Program-made: the position numbers and the translations under genes | Shown: in pieces, positions 31,510-45,048 of the stretch | How the letters are laid out: each line of letters begins with the position of its first letter | Position numbering within the stretch: the stretch's first letter is position 1 | Notes under the pieces: generated by a model | Database searches by the model: none | What the model saw: only the letters and a program-made list of their open reading frames with translations | What the model was told of the DNA's origin: nothing | Source of the DNA: Heliocybe sulcata | Lineage: Eukaryota > Basidiomycota > Agaricomycetes > Gloeophyllales > Gloeophyllaceae | DNA: 64,000 nt | NCBI GenBank assembly: GCA_004369045.1 | Contig: ML213510.1 | Coordinates: 521,919-585,918, forward strand | Direction of reading: 5' to 3'

Positions 31510-32987
31510 ACCCCACACAGGACGCCGCTCCCTGTCTCTAATACATTGCCAAGCTTTGTAATCTATAGCCAGAAATATATCTTGCGTTGTGGTATTCCGT
31601 CCGGCTGAATTAATGAGAAGGAGCGGCCAATCACCATCCATTGCGGAAACTATAAGCTTCGCATTCAGAGTCGCTTCATTGTCCTCTTCCCTTCCCTTCC
31701 TTAGCTGTGCTCGTGATGAACCAGCCTTTCGTGGGTCGGTGACGTCCCTTGTGACACTAAGGTGAGATTACCTTACTTCAATTATGACGCTGAACCTCAT
31801 TTATCTCATTTCGCTCACAAGGCAGCAAGTTACTGCGACGAGATATATAGATACCAAGGGAAAAGACTTGGCTGCATCAGTCTGGCCCCTGAACCTGCGC
31901 GTTCACGAGCATATGCGCTCCAAGGGGAAGATGTCAGCCATGATGCCTCTGCCACAAGTCAGGGCGGAGTCCAGCGTCTAATTTCGTCCTTGAGAAAGGA
32001 AGGCAGAATGGACACCAACAGGTGGGCAGAGTCCTTCCTATCTCGCATCTGAGGCGTGGATTGGCGGAACCACTTTCCATAATAACAGCGCCCAATGGCA
32101 CGCTGACGATGAAGTCTATCAGCGTGAGGGATCAGGACCGGTAGGCGGCACGGTGAGCTTCAAATGTACTTGATTAAGCAGTGACTCTTACGTGCTTCTG
32201 AGCAGATCCCCTCATACAAGGTGCCTCTGGAGAGCGATCTTCCCTTTCCTGAACAGCTTGCCTTGTTAACGTGCAGAAGATCGAAGAAGAGAAGAGACAG
32301 CCTTGGCAGGAGATGCTCAGCGTCCGGATCAACGCTTTGCATTTGAGGAACTCATCGTACAAATGGTCATCCTTTGGCCAGATATATCACGTAAGGACTA
32401 CCATCGTTATCGAGCATCCTTCAAGGCCCCCGACCTCCTCTGGCCCATGTACAGCTCGAAGGACCGGCTCTGGTTCGCGACACGCATAAATCGGCGAGAC
32501 ATACGTGCTCACCACCATGATCAGCTACGAATCGCATCAATCTTGAAGTCAAAGTAGATTGCTGATGACACAGTGAATATACCCCGTACGCGTCCAAGCA
32601 CCACAAAACCGCGCTCGGTCTATGAGGTGCTTGAACGCGAAAAGGGGTCGTCACCGCCCGTGTTATTCGATCGGCCATCTAGCCTGCTCAAGAAGCACGT
32701 ACTGGCGCCGTCTCGCCGGCCAGATGGTTATGCCACACAGACAGCAAACCTGAGTGACGGATAGTAGTGTTGAGACGCTCCGAGTCATAGAGGAGATGAG
32801 ATTAGACAGATCGCAGAGAACAAGCGGAAACTGGGCTGGATTAGATATGAGCAGATCTCAGTAGTATATTGCCATCCAGGCAGCACTGCTTCGCCACGGT
32901 GCAATACAATCGGACAAAGTAGGACAGATAGGCCTGTAACTGGGTTCTCGTTAGGAAGGGATAATCCTGTAGTTGTGCAGGAATCGG
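31510..32987. other. Intergenic, no recognised gene
   Basis: About 1.48 kb between the protease 3' end and the RPB4 3' end. Several frames of 60-95 codons exist on the plus strand around 31760-32760, but none is recognisable and they do not join into a convincing exon chain. Confidence 0.4.
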
Positions 32988-33613
32988 CTATGACTGGAAG
33001 CGTCGCATGGTCTGTATCTCGGAGAGGAGGGCATTGAGCCGATCGTCGTCAATTTTGACAAGGCTGCGTGTCCAATCGGATGTGGTGAGTGAAACTACTG
33101 TGATGCGGCGGCGTGAAGACAACGGACCTGGGAATGATGGATTTCGCTTCTTCGGCGTCAGCGGGGCAGAGGTTGGCAATCTGAGCGGTTTCGAATTGCG
33201 TTAGAAGTGGTTCGCGGCGGAGAGTTCTGGTACACTGCATAAGAAGGAAGGACGACAAAATTGAGAAAATTGATGGTACTCTCGAACGGCGCTCGCGGCC
33301 TCGGTCGTGTTGAACTTTGCGAATGTCTTGACATACTCTAGGGTTTTGTTGTATACACTGACGTGATTCATTATTTATGGGCGACATAAGGTCATATTCA
33401 CACATACGCGGTGTCTGGTGCGTCTTTATCACGGTTTTCGAGGAGGTACTTGACCTCGGAGATGAGGAGACAGCCGGCATTATTGAAGGCTGGACGGGTG
33501 CACTTGTCAGTGCGTCAGAAGTGAGAACATATGCCATATTTACCTGGCCCCAGCTTCAAGACGGATGCGTCTTCGTCTTCCGCCTGAGGACGGTGCCTCA
33601 GTCTTGTGGTCAT
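32988..33613 (-). CDS. RPB4: RNA polymerase II subunit RPB4
   Basis: Subunit of the RPB4-RPB7 stalk of RNA polymerase II, in the nucleus. Minus-strand exons begin at the ATG at 33613: MTTRLRHRPQAEDEDASVLK, then LGPAFNNAGCLLISEVKYLL, then VYNKTLEYVKTFAKFNTTEA, then LLTQFETAQIANLCPADAEE with AKSIIPS, and finally LVKIDDDRLNALLSEIQTMR and RRFQS. This is the full family order, with the HRDC-like C-terminal fold. Four introns split a compact protein of ~140 residues, the normal length. Splice acceptors were chosen to keep the family alignment continuous. It shares a 388-base divergent promoter with xylulokinase. Confidence 0.95.
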
Positions 33614-34001
33614 GGTCGAGTGTCGCTGCAACTGAGTTCTGCCGGCCAGCCAATCAGCCATCGCCTGATCCGGCTCGGCACGTCCCAGCCAATCACGGAG
33701 CCGCAGCTTCCTGTCTAGACTCCCCCGCATCGAACTCTCCGGGGTTACCCCGCGCAGGAACCGGCCCGGATCTACTCTGCCTGCCGAATGTTCTGAGACT
33801 GACCTGAGAGCGCGTACGGACTGGTTGGCTGGCTCTCTACCAAATATTACCAATGATCATGAGCGGTAGCTGTAAGCCCCAGGGCCGCGACACCGTTTCC
33901 GAGCATATAAATTCCCCATGCCATTCCCCTACTGCAATTTCTCTACCCCATACCCCGCACCCCAGCTAGCTTGCTAGGCGCTCTACAACACGGCTAGCAC
34001 A
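33614..34001. promoter_or_regulatory. Divergent promoter RPB4 / xylulokinase
   Basis: 388 bases separate the two ATGs. A TATA box (TATAAAT, 33906-33912) faces xylulokinase about 90 bases before its ATG. No TATA is seen on the RPB4 side, as expected for a housekeeping gene. Confidence 0.6.
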
Positions 34002-36017
<2,016 letters not shown>

Positions 36018-37538
36018 GGCGAGAAGAAGCAAGTCGAGCACAAGGGACGTTTTGCTTAGGTCTCCAAGTATCTTATGGACGCGTTGTGTAATTGTCGACT
36101 TTAGATGACATCTGCTTTTGCTTTTGATATCTGCATCCCGTATACGTATTAGTTACGATTCAAACCAACAAGATAGTTACATACGTGCTGATTTAAACAG
36201 GTGCTCCTGAACAATCAAGCGATATATTGCGTACTGTGCTAACTTCGAGCGGGCAAACTTGAACTTACCTTATCTCACATTCTCGAGTAATGGAAAGGTC
36301 TCTGAAAATGACCGGATATTCGTGAGACGTCCCCCATCCAACAGACCTCAGTTCAATATATTCCATCGTGGCGCCGGTATTAAGTGGTTGGGTTCGTCGG
36401 CAATGCAGCATTAATAGGCGCCTCTGAGATCTGAGCGGTCAAAACCATGTGATGCACTAAGTCGATGGCTCCTGGGCTCTGGCACAGACAACATTTATCG
36501 GCCCGATGTTTGATTAGGCGTGCAGATGGGCTCCCAATCTCATAGGACAGATACGGTTATGAGATTTCAGACCCAGCATCATACCGTCGAAGGCCAAGAG
36601 ATTCGCATACTGTATGCTGACACCGCCTTCTGGCCTTCAGAACTGGAGTCCAGGTTTCACATTTTCCATGAGATGAGGCCGACCTGGATGCACGTCAAGA
36701 CACTCAAGATAAGCAGACTCAAGAGGCAAACTCGGCAGGAGGGTCGAATCAGATATTTCGAAAAACGAGTGAGATAGGATATACCAGCCTCCAGATAGAT
36801 GAGCTCTGCACTTAATTCCAGACTTAGTCGCTAGTCGTGAGTCTGGAGGGTGAGAGCAACACGGACACCATTAGATTATCCCGGTGTGCCATTGTCCGGA
36901 GAAGGTGAAGATACCGAAGCAGTGGTATGCTTCGGCGAATTGTCCGCTTCCGCGGCCCAGCGAGGTTATAAGAAGGCTTGCAGGTGTGTAGCTCCTGGAG
37001 ACGGACAAGACGACAAGCCTTCTTCTGAAAGTCAAACCAAATGGGCACTAGGGTCGCTCTCGGCCCCTCGAAATCTTGGTGGGCAGACTCCGGCCGCGGC
37101 AGATAGATATCAGCATGAACATGGCCCTCGCCAGTGAGAAATCCGCGATAGAGCCGACGAACGGCGTGAGATGATGTGAGGGGTAATGTGGGCTCTCATA
37201 CAAGGTGCATGGGAAACGATTGGCATGTCCAAAAATCTGCCTTTATGTAGTGCGCCGTCTAGCTATGACTGAGGCTGGGCTCCCGGACAGAAAGCGCTAG
37301 AGAGCCTTGAATGCAACGCGGTAGAGCAGAATGCGGATGAAGAGCGGAGGTAGGAATGCAAGAGCCCACATATCATGCCGGATTCGGAGACGTTGAGTAG
37401 AGACTGGGAGGCCGGATTACCTAAAGAGGGGCCTCGAAGGTTCCGGGCCCCGGGAAGCTGGTCCACTTATACATATTGCACGACTTTGAAACTGGGGCGG
37501 TCTTGTTTCCCTCCCTGCTTGACGCTTAGACGGCCACC
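36018..37538. other. Intergenic between two plus-strand genes
   Basis: About 1.52 kb with no recognised gene. An imperfect inverted pair around GGCGCC..TATTAA lies at roughly 36370-36422. The MTHFR start has a strong initiation context (GGCCACCATGA at 37533). Confidence 0.4.
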
Positions 37539-39759
37539 ATGAAAATCAGCAAGAAAATAGAGCAGGCGCAGAAGGAAAACAAAATATGGTGGTCTTTTGA
37601 ATATTTCCCGCCTCGGACCGCCCAGGTGTGTTGTCATTAGCCTCAATGGCGCGCATAAACCTTTACTCCTTCTGGGTCTGATCATGTATGCGTTCCAAAG
37701 GGCCTGCAAAACCTGCTAGATCGCATAGAGCGCATGCGCGCATTGGGTCCCGAATTCGTAGATATTACATGGTAAGAGTGATCCGTTCTCTACTAGAGTG
37801 TTCCAGGGCTCAGACGTGGCGGCAGGAACGCTGGTGGCAGGACCTCCGATCTTACTTCTGAGCTGGTTAAGACATGTCAGAAAATAATTGGAGTAGAGAC
37901 ATGCATGCATCTCACATGTACGAATATGCCTCGGGAGAAGGTGGACATGGCTTTGCGGGTGAGCGCGTTTCCTATGGCACTATGTGTGCGCAAGCCTTCA
38001 CATCTTTACAGGAAGCGAAGCAACACGGATGCCGTAATATCCTAGCCCTCCGAGGTGATCCTCCACTGGGCAAAGATGAATGGGAAGCAGTCGAAGGTGG
38101 CTTCGTTCACGGGATCGACCTTGTTCGACATATTCGCAAGGAATACGGGGACTACTTCGGGATAGCCGTTGCAGGGTTCCCTCAGCACGTCCGCCTGCCT
38201 CCGGACGAGTTCGAGTTCGAGCTGAAATGCCTGAAGGACAAGATTGACGTCGGCGTAGACTTCATTATGACCCAGATGTTCTATGATGTCGACATCTTTA
38301 TCGACTGGGTTAAAGCTGTCCGGGCGTACGGCATCACCATTCCTATCGTGCCTGGTATCAACCCTCTTCAGACGTGGAATGGTTTTATGAAGTCGACAGC
38401 GTTGGCTAGGACGACCATACCTCAGGCTTTATTGGACATGTTAGAGCCGCACAAGAGCAACGACGAGAAGGTTAGGGAGATCGGCACAAAAGTAGTTGCA
38501 GATATGTGCCGAAAGATCATGGCGGCAGACATCGGGATCAGAGGGTTCCACTTCTACACCATGAATCTTGAGAAGGCTACAAGAATGCTTTTGGAAGAAC
38601 TTCAGCTCGTTCCTCGGGTTGAGACTATCAAACCCATGCCATGGCGGCAGGTGAGTCTCAGTTGCATCGATGTTGAATCCCCGCTGAACATGGCTTTGAC
38701 AGTCTCTCACGCCTACTCGGAGAAACGAGACGATCAGGCCTATCTTCTGGGCAAACAGGACGAAGTCCTACCTCTCTCGGACAGAGAACTGGGACGAATA
38801 TCCCAATGGTAGGTTTGGTGACTCCCGTAGTCCAGCTTATGGCGAGCTGGACGGCTATGGCATCTGGATAAACAAGACTGTAGGCGTCACTCCCTCTTTC
38901 CTCATGTCCCTACCTTCCAACCTATTTCCGTCGTGCAGAAAGAGGAAGCGTACAAACTATGGGATCACCCGACAACGTACGATGAGGTAGCAGCGCTGTT
39001 TGCGACGTTCTGCCGAGGCAAGCTGGCGGCTCTTCCGTGGTCAGACTCCCCACCGTCGCCGGAGACTACTGTGATCGCAGATAAACTTGCCAAGCTTAAT
39101 GAACTGGGTTTCTTTACGATCAACTCGCAGCCGGCCGTCAACGGTGCACGGAGTGACGACCGGCGGTTCGGGTGGGGACCCAGTAATGGCTATGTTTATC
39201 AGAAGGTAATTAAAGAGGTTATGTGGCATAAACATCCGCTCATCTCGCCATTGTCACGCAGGCATACCTCGAATTCTTCGTTTCTCCTGAACTGCTCGCC
39301 ATGCTTCTCCCGTACATAGAGCGAGACCCCAACATTACCTATCACGTTATCAACAAGACTGGCGACCTGCGAACCAACACGCACTCCGAGGGCCCTAATG
39401 CTGTCACATGGGGTGTCTTCCCGGGCAAGGAGATTGTGCAGCCGACCATCGTCGAAGCCATCAGCTTCATGGCATGGAAGGTAAGCTGTGAACCCAACCT
39501 TATCTGCTGGCAGGTGACCGATGCTGATCTCGCGCGTGTGCAGGACGAGGCCTACGAACTGGGACGCCAATGGGCTAGACTATACGAACCGGACTCTCCA
39601 ACGCGCAAACTGATTTCCGACATCATGGATTCTCACTTCCTCATGAATGTCGTGCATAACGACTTCCAGAGCGAGGACGCTATCTTTGAGCCGTTCTTTA
39701 AAGCTGGCGGACAACTAGCCGCCAGCAAGGCGACTAACTCTACGGTTAATGGACACTGA
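37539..39759 (+). CDS. Methylenetetrahydrofolate reductase
   Basis: Reduces 5,10-methylene-THF to 5-methyl-THF using FAD and NAD(P)H, supplying methyl groups for methionine synthesis. Eight exons: 37539-37625, 37701-37771, 37826-37958, 38012-38650, 38703-38879, 38939-39205, 39262-39480 and 39544-39759, for 602 residues, matching yeast Met13. The N-terminal barrel shows [48 protein letters not shown] and MTQMFYD. The C-terminal regulatory domain shows [19 protein letters not shown] and [20 protein letters not shown]. The gene is well conserved throughout. The last intron (39481-39543, 63 nt) is a multiple of three without a stop, so its retention would insert 21 residues. The start context is close to Kozak. 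Confidence 0.96.
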
Positions 39760-40201
39760 CGTTTGTAGCATAGATATTTTTGCATCGCATCTCTTGGTTT
39801 GCGCATCCTATCGGGTTCAACCCCCGTTGTTTTATTAGCACTTTCATCTCTCTTGCCGCCATCGACCCTCATTTCCTTGCACCCTGCATCAACTGCATTA
39901 TTACCCACGTGTATTTCATACCACATACCTCATTTCACTGCATCAACTGCATGTATAGTCGTAGCTCACACTCTGATGGCCCTAATAGATGGCGGCATTG
40001 CTATGCCCCACTAATCCCCACTAAATAAGCATTCCGAGATTACAACACCCAGGGTGATTAATCATAAAGATCCGAAAAGAAGAAGTCGGTGTTCGTGGGT
40101 GGAGGTCCTGCCACCAGCCCACTTGGTATATCGATTCTCTCACCCGTTAAATCTTCAAAAGTGCGCATGTCAAGGGGCCGAATTACTCTCCGGAGGTTAT
40201 G
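39760..40201. other. Intergenic, convergent 3' ends
   Basis: 442 bases between the MTHFR stop and the ELMO stop. Mostly AT-rich untranslated-type sequence; nothing else is seen. Confidence 0.5.
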
Positions 40202-43086
40202 TCACGCACCCAACAATTTTATCTTCAACCCTATGTCGGTCAAGGCTTTGACGAAACCCGCGGTCTCTTGCGACGCAACGTGACCGCCATCTCTTCGCAG
40301 CATATTTAGACCGTCAGTCCAATCGGCCCACCTCGATTGGTCGGGCGCGATCTGGTCTGCAAGAGAACTTCCATCTGCTGTCAGGAGCGAGAAAGACAGG
40401 GTGGACGGCGATGCAGGCGAAGTTGGGGGTAAATCGGTCTCGCCGCGGAGCATATTTGGGGGTGCTACGCAAGTGCCTGTGGCAACCTCGGTGATTTGGG
40501 AGAGGTCAATCCTGTCAGGAAGGTCCTCGAGGCCATTGCGCACCGGAAACTTGACGGTGCTATCGACGTAATGCAGGTATTTCTGACCGTTATCCTAATT
40601 GAGATATGTCAATGAAAGGGAATCTCCTATGCTATAGGAGTAGCTCACCAATCGCATGAAGCGCCAAGGGCGAGTGGGCCTGCGTACCGCATCCCGGGAG
40701 ACAAGCGGGGACGAGGGAATGGCGTTCACAAACCATGAGCCTTGCAAGAGGCATTGAATCCGTTGTTGGCGAACAAACTCATATGACTCCTTGTATAACT
40801 TCGCGCTCAGATTCCTACCCAGGTCATGAGACTACGATCCCGGGTCACAGATGACGGCCTCTGTAACGCACCGCATGGGAGCCTTGCTCATCAGATCGTC
40901 CTCCATCTCCAGCTCTTTCATCTGCCGGTCTCTGACAGCGCGATACTCAGACTCGTTGAAATCCTGCTCCACCTCATGCCACGCCCGCACGTTCTCTCGG
41001 CGTAAAGCCACCTTGACCCTGCAGTTTTGGCATGAGAAATATGGACTCGAGGTAAGCTTCAAATGGCTCACTGGCTTCGCGTCAGGGCGACGACCCGAGG
41101 GAAGTCGTCGGCAGCCGCTCCGCTTTCGGACCACATCCGCAGGAAGAAGTTGAGGGCCAATACATGGACCTTGGGAAAGTTGAGGAAGAAGGGCTGGAAA
41201 GTGGTCGAAGTCGAGTCTAGCCGGAGTTGTGGGCACTGACATCGATACAATGACCAAGTACTCACATCCGGGTGCAAAGATGGCCCAATGTTCCGATAGG
41301 AGTTCCACTATCTCATTTGAAGCCCGGGCAATTGGACATCGGCGCTCTACAGGCCGGCTGAGTTGTTCAAGTACCATCTATATTATGGCGATGCGGTCTA
41401 TGAATATAGATTTGATTATGAACGTGAAACCGGGTCACCTTCGAGAAGAACTCCGGGTCGCTCTGCACAAAGTGTTTCTGGGGGTCCTTAAGCTTCTGTA
41501 TCACGTCACGAATATGAAACGCACCAAACAGTCCAGACCTAGTACACCGGCATCCTGAAGCTCGTGGGTGATATCCTCGCTTGCGAAACCCAACAAGCGC
41601 CACCTCCTCGGCTGACCATCGTCATCAAAGTCTTCCTGCAGCTTGGTGGCCGACCAAATATACTTCAATGCAGCAGCATGGGAGTATTCGACTGCGGGCT
41701 CCACGAGGGTTACCTTCTTCCTGTAGGTCACCCTGATCATGTTCGCTTGGAAATCAAGAATACACGACGTCAGGTCCTCGATTGTATGCGAAGACATGAC
41801 GCGCTGGCGAAGCACCGGTAAGCATGCTGTGATAACGTGATAGTGGATAGGCATACAATTACTGCTTTCCTAACGTTAAGCCTCTCAAGTTCATTTACGA
41901 ACTCTTCCCACCGCGCGTCAGTCGCATGTGATAGCAGTGAATTGATGAGCATCATGCTATTGAGCGTCAATACCAACACAAAGCAAGGCTGAGAAACTGT
42001 ACGCACCTGTACAAGATCATCGAGGTGTCGGCGCTCCCGAGCCGATTGACGACAGTCTCCAATAATCCTTTCTCCTTGCGCATTTGTTCGAATACGACGT
42101 CGAAGCCATATCGATAGACACTCCCCGGCGGTACCGACGGCGGACTCCTGCTTGAGCTAGCCAAATGTGGCCCGGGGGCACTATGAGGATCAGCCTCTAC
42201 GAGCTTCTTCAGGATGGCTGTCGCCGGTCGGCAGACGTTGATGAGGGATTGCGGCGAGGAGAGGATCTGGACGACTCTGAAGATGAAGGAGTTGTCGAGG
42301 GTTGACCACCCGTGGTCTAGGTCCATCAAGTTCTGCATCGCTAGGAGAGCATACTATGGGCGTGGAGGTCGGTCGGACACCGAGAATGGACTATATGCGC
42401 GAGCAACTTACAGCTAGAGTATTGCCGTGGCTAACAGATATAACGTCAATCAGTTCAGACAATCCGTCGCGCTGTAGGAATTCGTTCGCAAATTGTTCTT
42501 CCTATTTTTTGGACATACATGTCAGAATATCTAAGTGTACGGAAGTAGGATGGCCATACTCGTATGAACTTCTGTAGCGAGAATAGGGTCTTCCGCAAAG
42601 TCTTTTCATCTCTCAAGCTCGACTTCTCCACTATCTCGATTGCCTCCAAGGATGGTGAGTTGACGAGCCTGTGGAGCATAAGAATGTCAGACAATAGATT
42701 ACAGAAGCACAGAGAGTTGGGGGTTTGCAATGCATGAGGGCGGCCTGCGAACGACAAAGATGACGAACATACTTCAGATGCACTCTTCCCTTGATCTTCT
42801 TGCGCAGGTTCTCATTTGTAACCAACTCATCGGTCTCATCTCTCAAAGCGAACATAGACGGAGGATCTCTGATCTGCAGGTTGATGCACAATTGCCTGAT
42901 AACATCGTCAACCGTCAGAGTGGGCTCGATGCGAGCTCGCACTGTGACTCCATCTTTTGTCGTGACACTATTTGTGGGCACAAGCAATGACTTGGGACGA
43001 GAGGTACCGTTAGCACCGCTAGTGCTTGGACCGCTTGGCCGTGTGCTGGAGCCATTAGCCATTCCGGCGGTGGCATAAGAAGTCAT
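40202..43086 (-). CDS. ELMO/CED-12 family protein (ARM, ELMO and PH domains)
   Basis: Likely partner of a DOCK-type guanine nucleotide exchange factor acting on Rac-like GTPases at the cell cortex. Starts at 43086. The N-terminal Ras-binding-like region includes KDGVTVRARIEPTLTVDDVI and FALRDETDELVTNENL. Armadillo-type helices follow (EAIEIVEKSSLRDEKTLRKT; EFLQRDGLSELIDVISVSHG; YALLAMQNLMDLDHGW; SMMLINSLLSHATDARWEEF). The ELMO domain contains RRWRLLGFASEDITHELQDA with GVLGLDCL and then FVQSDPEFFSK. The C-terminal PH domain ends with RWADWTDGLNMLRRDGG and ETAGFVKALTDIGLKIKLL. About ten introns, some not resolved exactly. This is the canonical domain order of ELMO1-3, which fungi keep with a DOCK homologue. 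It sits convergent to MTHFR. Confidence 0.88.
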
Positions 43087-44101
43087 GAGAGATCGGTCGA
43101 AGATGCACGAGGTATCAGGGAGGTGCTACAGTAAGATGGGATCAGTAACGAAGTCAACTGGCTCGTGTGAGCATGGGGACATGGAGGAAGCACGGAAGGC
43201 ATATGTCAGATAGTGCGAATTTCACATCTAGCGTACAAAATGTACTCAGACTGACGTGCAAATAAAATAACACAGTTCATCATGAAAACAAAGGGGATCA
43301 ACAAACATGGAATCGCTGCTACATACCTGGTAAATCCGACAATACTTCAGGATTCATCCACTAAGTGACCAACTCGCACGTTCGGTCGGAGGTCAGCAGA
43401 GGGTCTTGCGATACGAGAAGCCAGCTGGGACTGCTTAGTCTGGAGGTCCAGGTATTACAGTGCGAGGGATGGCTAGGGTATATTGTATGCACGACAGCCA
43501 GGACAACAGAGGAGAAGAGCAAGCGCCGGATGGACGCAACGGAGAGCGGTACGAGCACATCCCGTGGAAATTGATCCTAATGAAACAATCATGACAGCTT
43601 GCAATTGGGTGCTTTAGGGCAGTACCACTCTTGATCGAGGACGACATCATGCATCCAATGTACGCAACGCTGCAGCCTCAGTGGTTCGCGGTCGGGTTAT
43701 GTCCGAGAAATCAAGTATAACGGCGAAAAGTAGCTGCAAGGTGGACTACGTACTACCTTTACGAACGGGGGTGTCATACTAATGAGTTGTACGGGCGCAT
43801 GGCGGGAAATGCTCTGCTAACACCCGTCTGATAACAGTAATGCTTAAAGTCGGGTCATCTGCACTATCTTCTGCAGATATTTGTTGTACTAATCCTACAT
43901 GCTCGGGTTATCAGGCCTTCAGGAGGCGGTCTGTGTGTCGGTGCGCTGCAGTGCATAGGAATAGCCAAGTGACGACGGCATTTTCCGGACCGCCACATCC
44001 CCGCCCCTGTGCAGTTATTTCTCCAGAGTTGCAGTAGCAATCACGCAGGCTTTGCCGCACATCAATCATGTCAACTGCTGGTGATACTGCTGAAGCAGGG
44101 A
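43087..44101. other. Intergenic, divergent promoters of ELMO and BTB genes
   Basis: About 1.0 kb without a recognised gene. It probably contains 5' untranslated exons of the ELMO gene and the promoter of the BTB gene. Confidence 0.45.
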
Positions 44102-44891
44102 ATGAAGCTTGAAGCCTCGAACCATGAAATTCCGTTAGTCCGACGTCACGAGGAGTACTACTTTGTAGACGGAAATGTTATCCTACTAGTAAGTTCTCAT
44201 GTTGGCGCGATGTGAACCCTCGAGCGGCAGCTAATGCATCAGCACAGGCTGAGGATGTGCTGTTCAACTTGCACCGCTCCCTACTAGAGCGGTACTCCCC
44301 TGTATTCCGAGATATGTGGGCAATGCCAGGAAGTTCAGACTCGCTCGCTGAACTAGAAGGCGCATCTGACGCCAATCCGATCGTCATTCATACTAGCGCA
44401 TACGATTTTGAGCGATTTCTTTGGATATTCTATCCCGCGTGAGTCCTCACTGGCACGTTACTGGGCATCTACTGGACATGTCACGCAGTCAGTGGGGGAT
44501 TTACAGGCCTTCCAGTGAAGCTGAATGGCGTTCTGTGCTGGATCAAGGTGAGAAGTGGCAAGTATCAGGTATCAAGTACCTGGCCGGGCGCAAGTTACTG
44601 GGTCTTCCCCTTAACCCTGTTGAGAAGGTTCGTTTATGGAGGATATACGACCTTACCGAAGGTCGGCACTGGTTGTTCGAGACCTATATTGATCTCGCTC
44701 GCCGTGACAAGAAGTTCGAAGCTAAAGAAATCGAAGACATTGGTGTAGAGACCTTTGCGGCAATTGCCAAAGCTCGGGAGCTACTTTTGGAGCGACATTC
44801 CTCGTATCGTACCAACAGGGCGACTTACAGGTCATATGTCGTTTTGAAGGAAGTCTTCCCAGGACTTGAAGAGCCCGTTTTTAAGTACTAG
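44102..44891 (+). CDS. BTB/POZ domain protein (Agaricomycete type)
   Basis: Three exons: 44102-44188, 44248-44438 and 44507-44891, about 220 residues. The fold is recognisable from EYYFVDGNVILLAEDVLFNL then HRSLLERYSPVFRDMWAMPG, the classic BTB opening where a ligand or partner groove forms around HRSLL. Next come YDFERFLWIFYPAPSSEAEW and QVSGIKYLAGRKLLGLPLNP, as in the large family of short BTB proteins expanded in mushrooms. Their specific function is unknown; BTB domains mediate dimerisation and Cullin-3 binding. The ATG at 44102 directly precedes the domain. An upstream ATG near 44067 meets a stop quickly and looks like a small upstream ORF. Convergent with the F-box/RCC1 gene. Confidence 0.8.
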
Positions 44892-45048
44892 AGCTGGTAC
44901 CAGCGTGTGGCAGTCACAGCTAGTCATGCCTCATATTCCCAGCTCCGTAATCCTTTGGCTGATCAAAATGCATCCATTAGCATTCTCCAATAATATTCGA
45001 CCTGTTGCGCTTCCCAGACTGCTAGGGCATAAGATAGTGAGAAGCTCC

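Noticed and set aside
31762-32764. Series of short plus-strand frames that might form a gene
   Set aside because: Splice signals could not be joined into a frame-consistent chain and no motif is recognisable.
36370-36422. Imperfect inverted pair around GGCGCC and TATTAA
   Set aside because: Too short and imperfect, with no flanking duplication to support a mobile element.
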